Origin: Bretschneidera sinensis
Taxonomy: Eukaryota > Streptophyta > Magnoliopsida > Brassicales > Akaniaceae
Length of the DNA stretch: 64,000 nucleotides
Assembly (NCBI GenBank): GCA_023935145.1
Contig: CM043699.1
Span: forward strand, 107,896,536 to 107,960,535
Reading direction: 5' to 3'
Both the position numbers and the translations under genes were made by a program. Within the stretch, counting starts at the first letter, position 1; each line of letters starts with the position of its first letter. Positions 48,551 to 59,456 of this stretch are shown here, in pieces. The notes beneath the pieces are model-generated. The model saw nothing but the letters and a program-made list of their open reading frames with translations. It ran no database searches and was not told where the DNA came from.

Positions 48551-50715
48551 TCAGTCTAACTCCAAAGGCGCATCACCCTGAGTTGGAGACCCAGTGCCTC
48601 GATGTTCCTCCTGATCCCCATGCTGCTCCTGCTCCTCTTCCTGTTCCTCCTCCGAACCTAGCAACTCCTCCTTCTCGGGGCCCAATAAGTCCAAGCTAGA
48701 AAAATCAAGGTTTGGATACAAGGCCTCGGCCTTCCCCTTTGCATCCATAAACCCGGAGTAGAATTGGTGGCCTCCCTCAACAACAACGGTCGACTGATAT
48801 GCTTCCAACTCCTTAAACGAAGCCAGTGCCTGCTCCATAGCCACTCGAGCACGAGCCTCAGCCTCCTCCACGGCTGCCCGAATGCGAGACTCAGTCTCTC
48901 CTTCAGTGGCCCGAGTACGGGTTTCAACTTCCTGAGCTCGGGCCTCAGCATCGGACCTAGCCTGCTGGGCGGCTTTCAACAATGCCTAAAGCTGGAATAC
49001 CGCCTTGGTTTTCTCTTCTACCTGGCGCTGAGGCCGCCCAAAAAGCTTAACTGTCTCCATACAGTGACGAACGGTCGCGCCCATGATGGCTCCCATCTAA
49101 AATCCATCAAAAAAGTGTCAGGGAACAAAAAGCTAGAGATTTGAAAGCTAGAGATTTAAAGAACTAACTGATAAAACAGAGAATGTACCTGGGACGTTGC
49201 TGTTTCAGTAGCTGCGCAGAGGGATTCGATGGTCTTCTGCCCTAGCTCCGCGACATCTCGAGGGAGAGTTCCCTTCGTCAGATGTTCACGCGCTACTCGG
49301 GGATGCACGAAAACAGAATCGTTTGACCTCAAGGCCCACTCGGGTATGAACGCAGAGGCCTCAGCAGCAGTTCCCTGACTCGGAGCTTGAGCCGGGATAG
49401 GCTTGATCGTGGGAAAGCCTGATGGAGGAGCGATAGGATCGTAAACCATCTCTGGCTGAGACTGAGACCTCGGCGGAGTCTCTAGCTCTATAGGTGTTGG
49501 GGGCTGGGTCCGCGACCTCTTCCTGCTTCCTGACCCAGAAGCCTGCTGTTTCTCAGCCCAGGCAGCCCTCCGCTTCTCCAGGGCCACCTTTTCGGTATAT
49601 TCCTTCGCATGTGCCGCGGCTTCCATCTTTGCCCACACAAACAAGAAAAAAGTATTTAGTGTAAAACGCAACAAATGTTAAGTATATGCAAATAGCTAGA
49701 AAGGGAAAAGTGACGAACAAAAAGTGTTACAACTCTCGAGTGAAGGCCCAGGACATGGGGGGCAGAGACCTCGCCGAGCCAATGCCTTATTATCATAAAG
49801 GACTTGGACGTCAATAGGTGAGGCCACCATTGCATCTACAGTCTGTTGTTCATAGGGGTGAAGACCCACCTTCTTGTACTTCCCGGTCCGGTCCATACTC
49901 CAGGATCGAGGAAGGCCAAAGTCCTTATCTGACTGAATGAAGAATAAATTCTTTTTCCACCTCTTAATGGATGAATGTGTCTTCTGCAACAACCTTCTTC
50001 TCGGCCGAGTGCTAAACACTACCCAGCCGGTCTGACCGTGCCTACTAATAAGAAAATGAGCTTTGAACACATCCATGGTCAACGGTCTACCCACTGCCCC
50101 GCCAACATAGAGGAACGCTATGATCAACCGCATCGAATTTGGTACAATCTGACATAGCGCGATATCAAAATATCGGATGATACTTCGAAAAAAATGATGA
50201 AGGGGGAACCGCAACTCGGCTTGCATTTGATGTTCGTATACGCAAAGCTCGTAAGGGGCTCGGTCTGAAAGAACGTCACAAGCCCTCTCCCCTACTCTAG
50301 GCAATCGGAGGGTGTACTTGTCTGGAATACGGTATGTCCTCCGAATCACTGCTAAGTCTTCTCTTTTGATCTGACTAGGAACCTCTATTGCAGCATAATG
50401 CCATTCCTCTCTCTCCTCCCCAGCTGAGGTCTCCCTAATCTCAGTCAAAGCCCTATCCTTATCTATTAAAACCCTGACCTCTCCGTCCCCCGATGAGGGG
50501 TCCCCTTCAAACCTAGACCCTTCCCCTAGAGGGACATATGACACTAAGGCCCAAGGACCTGGAGACGGCCCAGTCCCTTCAGGGCATTCTCCCCTCGACG
50601 AGGACGAGGATGTCTCCCCGTCCTCAGTACTACAACTACTACGAGTACCTTCTATGCTACTCCTACTAGTATTGCTACTGCTAGGCCTATCGCGATAAAT
50701 TTCAAATGAAGACAT
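48551..50715 (-). CDS. Antisense ORF (aORF) of the Tat element, three exons, damaged
   Basis: Minus-strand gene between integrase and the 3' tandem repeats. Exon 1 starts at 50715 (MSSFEIYRDR, a Ser/acidic N-terminus). Its globular part includes YRIPDKYTLRLPRVGERACD, LRFPLHHFFRSIIRYF and FLYVGGAVGRPLTMDVF, a fold reported in plant transposon-type proteins. Exon 1 ends near 49731. A second exon (about 49626-49189) has a Lys/Arg-rich EKVALEKRRAAWAEKQQASG stretch and SRKRSRTQ, probably a nuclear signal. A third (49096-48551) is a long Ala/Arg/Glu coiled coil followed by HQFYSGFMDAKGKAEALYP and an acidic tail. Exon 2 to 3 joins in phase 0 (CAG/GTACAT...TTTTAG/ATG). The exon 1 to 2 junction is less clear. 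One in-frame TAG (48988-48986) in exon 3 would truncate this copy. Function unknown; antisense ORFs are documented in Tat-lineage elements. Confidence 0.65.
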
Positions 50716-51054
50716 AAGTAAAAAAAAGGGCAGACGAACTCACCAAAGTCCGAAGAGTTTGGACTTAAGCACCTCCTAAGCTTCCAAAAGTTGTTGAAAG
50801 ACAATCCCTCTTCACGACCTCAGCAAAACCACGAAACACTCAAAACTTTAACACCAAGATAGATCCTAGCGCCGAAGGAGAAGATTCAATAAGTAGGTAC
50901 TCTGACCTATGGGGACGTCTCTCATTGTAAAAAAGGACTAAGAGAATAAACTCATATATATTGCGGGCGAGGACGAGGGCTCTTAAGAAATTACTCTCTA
51001 AAATAGCTAACTCAGATTGAAAGTGAATGAAGGGAGAAGAAGCTAAAACCTCCT
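50716..51054. other. Probable upstream region of the antisense ORF, cut by the copia insertion
   Basis: No recognised coding content. It lies 5' of the antisense ORF, so its promoter should be here, partly displaced by the nested element that begins at 51060. Confidence 0.35.
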
Positions 51055-51059
51055 TATAT

Positions 51060-52289
51060 TGTGTTGACCCTCGCCCGTATTTCAATGATGGCAAAACACA
51101 ACTGTTATTTAACTAACATATTTAAACTAAGTTGTATTAAGGATCAAACACATTCAACCAAGGAACAAAGTGCAAAAACTCGAACCAAATCAAGTATCAA
51201 GTGAAGACTGAAGATCTAGTATAGGTCTTAAGGTTTAGAACCAATGTAAGTCTCACTCATACATTGTATCAGCTTGTTCAATGGCTCAAACACAAAAGGT
51301 TTTTCTAAAACCATTATTTTTAAATGTTTTTAATGAAAAACAGAAGAAAAACTGGGTTGGAAGACAACCCAGTCGACTGGGTACATATACCAGTCGACTG
51401 GTATATGGGTCAGAAGGTACCCAGTCGACTGGATGAATTAACCCAGTCGACTGGTACTTTGACCAGTAATTTCCCAGTCGACTGGATGAATCAACCCAGT
51501 CGACTGGTAAAATGGACAGAAAGTCCCCAGTCGACTGGATGATATATACCAGTCGACTGGATACCCAGAAGGTCTGAAAACGTGTATTTTTCAAGTGAAC
51601 TCAGTCGACTGGTAGTTCAAAAATATGACCGTTGGACTCCAAATCTGAACGTTTTAAAGTAAATCTTTTTCAAATTAAAGTCCAAAACGGCCATATTAAT
51701 TGATTGCTATATAAACCCATTCAGCAAAGCATTCAAAAACAAGAAGCACATATTCAAAAAGAGTTGATCTCATATAATCAAGTTTTTATACTCTTGAAAC
51801 ACAAAAAGCTTTGAAATAATCTTATTGAGCCATTTCTTCAAGCTTTACTTTGAAAGAGAGACATTTCTGTTGTAATAAGCTTTCATTTGTTGTCTCTCTA
51901 CCTTTTACTTTACACCATCTTTGTAAAGGAATTACTTCCGAGAGGAAGGGGAAACTTCCGAAAGGAAGGGAATTTTTCGGTTTAAGCAATTCCTGTAAAT
52001 TGCTTGTGTACGGCTTGTGCAACACTCGGCTAAGTTGTGCGACTAAGTTTTCTTAGTGGATTACTTCAAGGAGTTCCTTGAAGAGAGTGGACGTAGGGTC
52101 GGAACGAATCCGATATTGCCGAACCACTGTAACTGTGTTTGCATCCTCTTTCCTTAAACTCTTTATTTACAGCTTTTTACTTGTATTAATTATTTGTTGC
52201 TTATCAGTTTTTATAAACTTGTATAAATTCCGCAAAAGTTTTTAAAAACCCAATTCACCCCCCCTCTTGGGTTGAAACCTCGAGCTACA
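51060..52289 (+). repeat. 5' LTR of the Sirevirus
   Basis: TGTGTTGACC start (the 3' LTR has TGTTGACT; a TG may be duplicated here) and CGAGCTACA end. Contains the CCAGTCGACTGG array (51368-51615), TATATAAA at 51708-51715 and GTGGACGTAGGGTCGG near 52087. Confidence 0.92.
51368..51615. promoter_or_regulatory. Palindrome array CCAGTCGACTGG in the 5' LTR
   Basis: Nine copies of (C)CAGTCGACTGG in about 250 bp. Eight contain the perfect 12-bp palindrome; the first extends to CCCAGTCGACTGGG. Irregular spacers contain CAGAAGGTACC, GGATGAATTAAC and similar text. The array lies about 95 bp upstream of the LTR TATA box. Likely a repeated binding site for a dimeric protein, by analogy with palindromic repeats reported in other Sirevirus LTRs. 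Confidence 0.8.
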
Positions 52290-52291
52290 AT

Positions 52292-52304
52292 TGGTATCAG
52301 AGCC
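52292..52304 (+). other. PBS of the Sirevirus
   Basis: TGGTATCAGAGCC, complementary to initiator tRNA-Met, two bases after the LTR. Confidence 0.9.
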
Positions 52305-52344
52305 TCGTTCTCTTTATAAGGCTTAAATTCCTAGAGTTGATCCA

Positions 52345-54391
52345 ATGGCAGCAAATAGCTACTCTGAGGGACACTCTTATACTATACCACCATTGTTCAA
52401 TGGATCAAATTATAACTACTGGAAAAATAGAATGAAAATCTTCGTCGAATGACAAGATTACAATCTATGGAGAATTATAGAAGAGGGACCCAAAATTCCC
52501 TCAAAAGAAATAGTTATTGGAGAGACTCTTCATACAATGCCTAAACTCAAAACTGAGTTTACTGACGAGGATTGTAGAACGATGTCTCTCAATAGCAGAG
52601 CAACAAGCATGCTACATTATGCATTAGATATTTCTGAATATAACAAAATATCTGCATGTGTTTCTGCTAAAGAAATATGGGATAAATTGCAAGTCACATA
52701 TGAAGGAACAAGTGAAGTAAAAAAGTCTAAAATTTACATACTAATTTCTGAGTATGAATCTTTTAAGATGTCTCCTAACAAAACCATTTCCGAAATGCAC
52801 TCACGATTCACTACTATTATAAATGGTTTAAAATTGCTTGGCAAGAATATTGAGGAAGTTGAACTAACCAGAAAAATCTTAAGATCTCTGCCACCAGAAT
52901 GGAAACCAAAGAGGACAGTCATTCAGGAGGCTAAAAATCTTGACAAGCTTGATGTTGAGACGCTGCTTGGGTCATTATTGACATACAAGATGGAAGAAAT
53001 GACTCCCATCATCAATGATGATTAGAAGAAGAAAAAGCAAATTGCTCTCAAAGCTTCTACGAGCAACAAAGAAAAGGAATTAGAACAAGAAGCAGAGAGC
53101 AGTGAAGAGGATGGTGAAATGGTTTTAATCACCAAACGATTCCATAGGTTCTTGAAGAAAAGCAAGAAACCTTACTCAAAGGATCCCACCTCAAAAAGGG
53201 AACCACTGATGTGCTATGGGTGCAAGAAGCCAGGACATATAAAAGCTGACTGTCCGGTTTTAAGCAAACCATACAAGGGCTTCAAGAAGAAAGCTATGGT
53301 AGCAACTACCTGGAGCGATGACGAAGAAGATGAGTCATCAGACAAAGAAATCGGATACGAAGAAATTGCCAACCTCTGTTTAATGGTAATCGATGATGAA
53401 AGTGAGGTAACATCTTCTCCCTCTTCAAAAAATAATATTGTTACTAGTAGTGAAGAACTGCTAGAAGTCATAAATGAAATGCATGAAGAATTAAAAAAAT
53501 TTGATTCTAGAAATTCTGTTCTTAAGAAAGAAGTATCATCTCTTTCTAAAGAAATGATAGTTCTTAGAGAAGAAAAAGAAAAATTATCATCTTTACTGTA
53601 TAATTCGTCTCAAGATTTTCTTAAATATGAAAAATAAAATTTCTGAATTAAACAGCACTATATCTAGACTTATGCTTGGTAAAGAAAAACTTGATGAAGT
53701 GCTCTCTTCCCAAAGATTAAGTGGAGGAAAATCTGGTGTAGGATATTCTCCATTGGGAAAACAAAAAACAAAAGAGAGCTTATTCATGAAAGCCTCTTGT
53801 GTAGATGGAGCTTCTACTTCAAAAGCTCCTAGCATTGTTAAAAGCACTCCCTCGATAAATCCTAGGAAGTCTAGAAACTTAAATGATCATACTAAATTGA
53901 AGTATTCTAAAAATACTCATGCTTATATGTATGCTCATTCTAGAAATGCTAATACAAATCCTAGAAATCATTATCATGCTCGTTCTAGGAACAATGTGTA
54001 TAGTCAAAGAATGCATTCTGTTCATGCTCATCCTAGGAATCATCATCATGGCTATTCTGAAAATAACTTGCATACATATGCTAGCATGTATCCTAGAATG
54101 CATCATCATTCATTTTCTGGAAATGACATACATTTCCATACTCCTTACCATAGAAACATGTATCCTAGGAACTATCATCCTAAGGATTATATGAATGCAC
54201 ATGTAAAATTTCCTAGAAATTTCTATGACTATAATGCTAGGATTGTGCATCATCAACATGTTCATAGAGCACCATATATTGTTAAGAAAGTATGGGTCCC
54301 AAAAGGAACCGTATTTTCAAGGACTAACCCCAAAGGACCCAAGAAATTTTGGGTACCTAAAAATGCTATCGTATATCATTGTGTGATGTAG
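52345..54391 (+). pseudogene. Sirevirus gag, with three stops and one frame change
   Basis: From ATG 52345 (MAANSYSEG..., then PPLFNGSNYNYWKNRM) a TGA interrupts at 52450-52452, a TAG at 53023-53025, and the frame ends at 53635. It resumes one base shifted at 53627. A further TAG lies at 54389-54391, just before the protease. The capsid core is SEMHSRFTTIINGLKLLGK, and the zinc knuckle is CYGCKKPGHIKADC. A long coiled coil (LKKEVSSLSKEM...) follows, and the segment 53880-54270 is rich in His, Asn, Arg and Tyr. In related elements the part before the protease usually has a second Cys-His motif; here KVWVPKGT and KKFWVPKNA are kept, but no second knuckle is seen. Confidence 0.85.
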
Positions 54392-54414
54392 ATTTGCCTT
54401 CACACCAAGGAGAA

Positions 54415-57400
54415 AGGTAACTGTTGGTACCTTGATAGTGGTTGCTCGAAGCATATGACCGGTGATAAAAGCGTATTCAAGGAGCTAACTCTAAGAGATG
54501 GTGGACTTGTGACCATTGGAGACAATACTAAAATAAAGATCATCGGGCATGGAAAAGTCGGTAATGATTTCTCAACTTTAGATAATGTATTGCTAGTACA
54601 AGGCCTAAAGCCAAATTTACTTAGCATTAGTCAATTATGTGACAAAGGATATAAAGTCACATTTGAGACATCTCATTGTCTAGTTATAGACATCAAGAGC
54701 AACAAGATCAAATTCATTGGCCATAGACATGAAAATGTCTATATAGTTGATTTGAAATCCTTACATTCCAATAATGAAAAATGTTTTCCTGCTTTTAGTG
54801 AAAATCAATGGCTATGGCATAGAAGGCTTGGTCATGTAAACATGAACTTGCTAAAAATTGTTTCAAGAAAAGATTTAGTTATTGGACTTCCTAAAATCAA
54901 TTTTGAGAAAAACAAAATTTGCAATGCTTGTCAAATGGGAAAACAATCTAGGATATCTTTTAAAGCAAAAAATGTAGTCTCAACTACTAGACCTTTGGAA
55001 CTTTTGCATATGGACTTATTTGGTCCAATTAGTACCATTAGTCTAGGAGGCCATCAATATGCTCTTGTTATTGTTGATGACTATTCAAGATATACCTTTG
55101 TTATTTTTATTGCTTATAAGGATGAAGCTTTCAAAGGATTTGAAAAGTTTTGCAAAAAGGTACAAAATGAAAAAAGAATTTGTATTTCAAGCATAAGAAG
55201 TGATCATGGCAAAGAATTTGAAAATCAAAGCTTTTCAAAATTTTGTGATGAAAATGGAATTAATCACAACTTTTCAGCTCCTAGAACTCCTCAACAAAAT
55301 GGAGTTGTTGAGAGGAAAAATAGAGTTCTAGAAGAATTTTCAAGAACAATGCTTTGTGAAAATAATTTACCAAAATATTTTTGGGCTGAAGCCGTGAATA
55401 CTTCTTGCTATATTTTAAATAGAATTTTGATAAGGCCCTTACTTGATAAAACACCATATGAATTATGGAAAGGGAGAAAGCCCAATATTTCCTATTTTCG
55501 TGCCTTTGGTAGTAAGTGCTTCATCTTAAATAACAATAAAACTAACTTGGGTAAATTTGATTCCAAGACCGATGAAGGGATATTTTTAGGATATTCTACT
55601 ACTAGTAAGGCTTATAGAGTTTTCAATAAGAGAACTCTAGTAGTAGAAGAATCTGTGCATGTAACTATTGATGAATCTAACCCAATGAGTAGTGGAGAAG
55701 TTTCCTTTAAAGATGATGCAGATTTTATTCCAAGAATGGAAACTCCTACTTCCATTGTTGACCCAAAAGTGAGTTCTACTCAAACAAATGAAGGGATGGA
55801 AACTCCAAATTTGGACCAACCATCCTCAAGTCAACAAGAGGAAAATCTACCCAAGGATTGGAGGTATGTAAATCATCATCCAATTGATCAAGTAATTGGT
55901 GATCCTTCACAAGGGGTAAGAACTCGCTCTTCTGTTAGAAATATTTGCAATTTTGTAGCTTATTTGTCTCAAGTAGAACCTAAGTCATTTATAGAAGCTG
56001 AAAAAGATAATGATTGGATAAATGCAATGCAGGAAGAGATAAATCAATTTGAGAGAAACAATGTTTGGGAACTAGTTCCAAGACCTCAAGATCATTCAAT
56101 TATTGGAACTAAATGGGTATCTAGAAATAAAATGGATGAAAATGGTATAGTAACTAGAAATAAGGCTAGACTAGTTGCTAAGGGATATAACCAAGAGGAA
56201 GGAATAGATTTTGATGAAACCTATGCTCCCATAGCTAGATTAGAAGCTATTCGAATGTTATTAGCCTTTGCATGCTTTAATAAATTCAAGCTATTTCAAA
56301 TGGATGTGAAAAGTGCATTTTTAAATGGCTTTATAGAAGAAGAGGTTTATGTTGAACAACCTCTTGGATTTGAAAATCCAAGTCTTCCAAATCATGTCTA
56401 TAAACTTTCTAAAGCTCTATATGGGTTGAAGCAAGCTCCAAGGGCATGGTATGAAAGACTAAGTAAATTTTTGATTGATAATGATTTTGTAAGAGGTAGA
56501 ATAGATACAACTCTCTTAACAAAAACTCACAAAAATGACACTTTGATAGTTCAAATATATGTTGATGATATTATATTTGGTGCTACTAATGAATCTATGT
56601 GTCAAGAGTTTGCAAAGTGCATGCAAGGTGAATTTGAAATGAGCATGATGGGAGAACTTACCTACTTTCTTGGACTGCAAATCAAGCAACTAAAAGGAGG
56701 TATCTTCATCAATCAACAAAAGTACATCAAAGATCTACTAAAGAAGTTCGGGATGGAAAGCTCAAAGCCAATTGGAACGCCTATGAGCACAACCACCAAA
56801 CTTGATCTTGATGAAGGAGGTAAAACTGTAGATTTTAAATATTATAGAAGCATGATAGGTGCTTTACTGTACTTGACTGCAAGTAGACCTGATATAATGT
56901 TCAGTGTATGCATGTGTGCTAGATTTCAATCTAATCCTAAGGAATCACATGTAGTTGCAGTAAAAAGAATCCTTAGATATCTACAAGGGACCCAAACCAT
57001 AGGATTATGGTATTCTAGAGAATTATCTTTTGAGCTAGTAGGATATTCGGATGCTGATTTTGCTGGATGTAGGTTAGATAGAAAAAGCACAAGTGGAACA
57101 TGCCAATTCTTAGGTGCTATGTTAACTTCTTGGTTCTCCAAGAAACAGAATTCAGTTGCACTATCAACCGCTGAGGCGGAATATGTAGCAGCTGGCAGTT
57201 GTTGTGCCCAAGTACTATGGATGAAACAACAACTAGAAGACTATGGCATGAGTCTAAAAAATATTCCTATATTTTGTGATAATACTAGTGCCATCAACCT
57301 AACTAAAAATCCTATTCAGCACTCTAGAACCAAGCATATAGAGATTAGACATCATTTCCTAAGAGATCATGCTCAAAAAGGTGATATAAGATTAGAATTT

Positions 57401-57514
57401 ATATCTTCAGAAGATGAAATAGCTGATATTCTTACAAAACCCTTAAGTGAAGCTAGTTTTTGTAAAATTAGAATGTTGATGGGATTGCTTGATTTTGATA
57501 AACTGAATGTTTGA
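54415..57514 (+). CDS. Sirevirus pol: protease, integrase, reverse transcriptase, RNase H (uninterrupted)
   Basis: One open frame of about 1030 codons, in frame with the end of gag through the TAG at 54389. Protease motif [12 protein letters not shown] (around 54425-54460). GAG-pre-integrase: [13 protein letters not shown], then [11 protein letters not shown] (zinc binding). Integrase core: [17 protein letters not shown], and [10 protein letters not shown]...[13 protein letters not shown] (D, D and E present). Reverse transcriptase: [36 protein letters not shown] and catalytic YVDDIIFG (about 56560-56583). RNase [35 protein letters not shown] and [16 protein letters not shown]. The frame ends LDFDKLNV. 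All catalytic residues I looked for are present, so the enzymes could work if translated. Confidence 0.93.
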
Positions 57515-57654
57515 TTGCATTTTATTTCATCATTTGCAAATTTGACATTGAGTGAAAGAGTATTAATCATTGTTTAATTATTTCCTTCACTCAAAAATGT
57601 CATAGATAAACAAATTCGTGCTAAAAAATACCAGACTGGAAATTTTGCTAAGGG

Positions 57655-57970
57655 TCCAGTCGACTGGTACATGTGACCCAGTCGACTGGTAAGTCTCTGC
57701 CAGATATTCCAGTCGACTGATAATTTTGACCCAGTCGACTGGCAACTCTCTGCCAATTCTACCAGACGACTGGTAAGTCTTCTCCAGTCGTCTATAAGAT
57801 TAAATCCTGTTTGGAGCCAACTTTTTGAAAAACACTTGTCCTTCAGTCGACTGGTAAAAATAGTCCAGTCGACTGGTAACTCTCTGCCAGTTCACCCAGT
57901 CGACTGGTACGTTTACCCAGTCAACTGGTAAAAAAACTGTTCATCTTTTCAAAGGGACCCAGTCGACTGG
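57655..57970. promoter_or_regulatory. Internal CCAGTCGACTGG palindrome array
   Basis: About eleven copies between pol and the 3' ORF: six or seven perfect CCAGTCGACTGG, the others with one or two changes (for example CCAGACGACTGG, CCAGTCAACTGG, CCAGTCGTCTAT). They are interleaved with the spacer phrase TAA(C/G)TCTCTGCCA. Unlike the LTR arrays it is not flanked by LTR sequence, so it is a separate array, not a piece of an LTR. Confidence 0.85.
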
Positions 57971-57980
57971 TATCGCGATT

Positions 57981-57990
57981 CTATAAAAGG
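57981..57990 (+). promoter_or_regulatory. TATA box candidate for the 3' ORF
   Basis: CTATAAAAGG begins 10-12 bp after the last palindrome and about 220 bp before the ATG at 58200. The intervening sequence is a CT-rich leader (TTTCTCTCTCTAG). Confidence 0.6.
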
Positions 57991-58199
57991 GACTGTTCAT
58001 TTTCGCCATTTTTACGCCATTTTCAAAGAGCCCAAGCTTTCTCTCTCTAGAAAAATTCATCTTTTTGATCTAAAAACCATCCAAATCCCTTCTAAACACA
58101 CCGATCTACTCATTCCTAAAGAGATTTTTAACTTTCTACGGTTAAAATCTCTCATTTTTACCAAATCATCTTTTTCCAAAAACTTCAAATTTCTCCAAA

Positions 58200-59456
58200 A
58201 TGAGTGACAAAATCCGTATAAAACTCACAAAAAGTGGACCTAATGCGCCCAAAAAGCCAAGGTCTTCAAAACCTTCGGCTTCGGAGTCGAAAGGGAAGGG
58301 AGCAGCAGGGTCATCCAGCAAGGAGCCCAGAACAGAGTTGGAGTAGACTCTGTTTTACAGCCCAGCGGCTCATAAGAGGTATAATTCAATAATCCGTCAC
58401 AAGAAAATCATGACGGGTAGAGTCGTTGATTTCGATTCTATTCGCCATGGTAATTTCGATATTCTACCAGCCTTTGAGGCAATAAATATGACCTCACTGG
58501 TCAGAATTCATAAAAAATATTACCCGCGACTGATTCACCAGTTCTATGCGAACTTGGTGAAACCCAGTCCTCTGGCTCTGAGATTCAGAACCAGAGTTAG
58601 CGGTGTGGAGTTTGAGGTCAACACTGACCTCTTGATGAGCATTCTGAGAATCCCTATAAGGGGGGTTCAATGGAGTCTGGATGGATGGCCAGACAACTTT
58701 AAAGTTGAGGAGGCCTGTCGGATAGTCAGGGGCGACCCTAACTATGTGTACAGACCCACTACATTTCACACATGTAGTGACTTGCCCCTCGACTCAAAGA
58801 TGTTTCAATTGATTGTCAGTTGGACCATCCACCCGAGACTCGAGAGTCGAGGGCATCTATCTAAAATAGATACGGTATTGATTTGGTGCCTAAAATCTGA
58901 GCATCATTTCAATATATATCCTCTGCTGCTCGCCAACATGATAAACGGCGAAGCAAATGATTCCGGGTGTCTTCCTTATGGGATGCTCATTACGCTCATC
59001 CTCCAGCACTTCCGGGTACCTTTGCCTGCCTCCGAGGCTCAGGATATCGGATTGACGGATATCATCAACATCTCATCTCTGAAGAAGATGGGATGTACTG
59101 TTCGTGAAGGGTTTCTCTATCCAAAGGCCGGAAAGCACCTAAGGATCCGAGAGGATGCGAGTGACAGTGATGAGGATGCTGATACGGCTGCTGAGATGGA
59201 GACGGATACCCGAGCACCTCCCATTGGTGACTCGAGTACTGGTCAGACTGGTTATGGTGACATCCTACGAGCTATCACGAGTCTTCAGATGACGATGGAG
59301 TCCGGTTTTCAGTCCATGCAGTCCGATTACCAGAGGCTGAGCTCCTCCATAGACCATCTACGGGACGACTTCGAGTTACATCGAGAGCACACCGAGGGTT
59401 CCCTAGCTGAGATTAGGGAACTTCTTCGTGACAGCTCGGACTCTCCCGCACCATGA
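58200..59456 (+). CDS. Sirevirus 3' ORF (env-like position; plant-transposon-protein type)
   Basis: From the ATG at 58200 (MSDKIRIKLTKSG) the frame has one TAG at 58344-58346 and then runs open to 59456. The ATG at 58410 starts a clean 348-codon ORF. The N-terminal piece is Ser/Lys-rich (PKKPRSSKPSASESKGKG). The core contains RLIHQFYANL, RVSGVEFEVNTDLL, LRIPIRGVQW and LPLDSKMFQLIVSWTIHPR, which resembles the putative plant transposon protein domain also found in other plant retroelements. The C-terminus is acidic, then a predicted coiled coil (QSMQSDYQRLSSSIDHLR). There is no signal peptide or membrane segment, so an envelope role is not supported by the sequence. Function unknown. Confidence 0.75.

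Noticed and set aside
51368..51615. CRISPR-like array of short repeats
   Set aside because: The repeat is a 12-bp palindrome with short, irregular, related spacers inside a plant LTR. No cas genes; eukaryotic context.
53879..54194. Met/Ile-rich ORFs on both strands
   Set aside because: Other frames of the His/Asn-rich gag segment; the CAT/ATG repeats produce Met/Ile-rich shadows.
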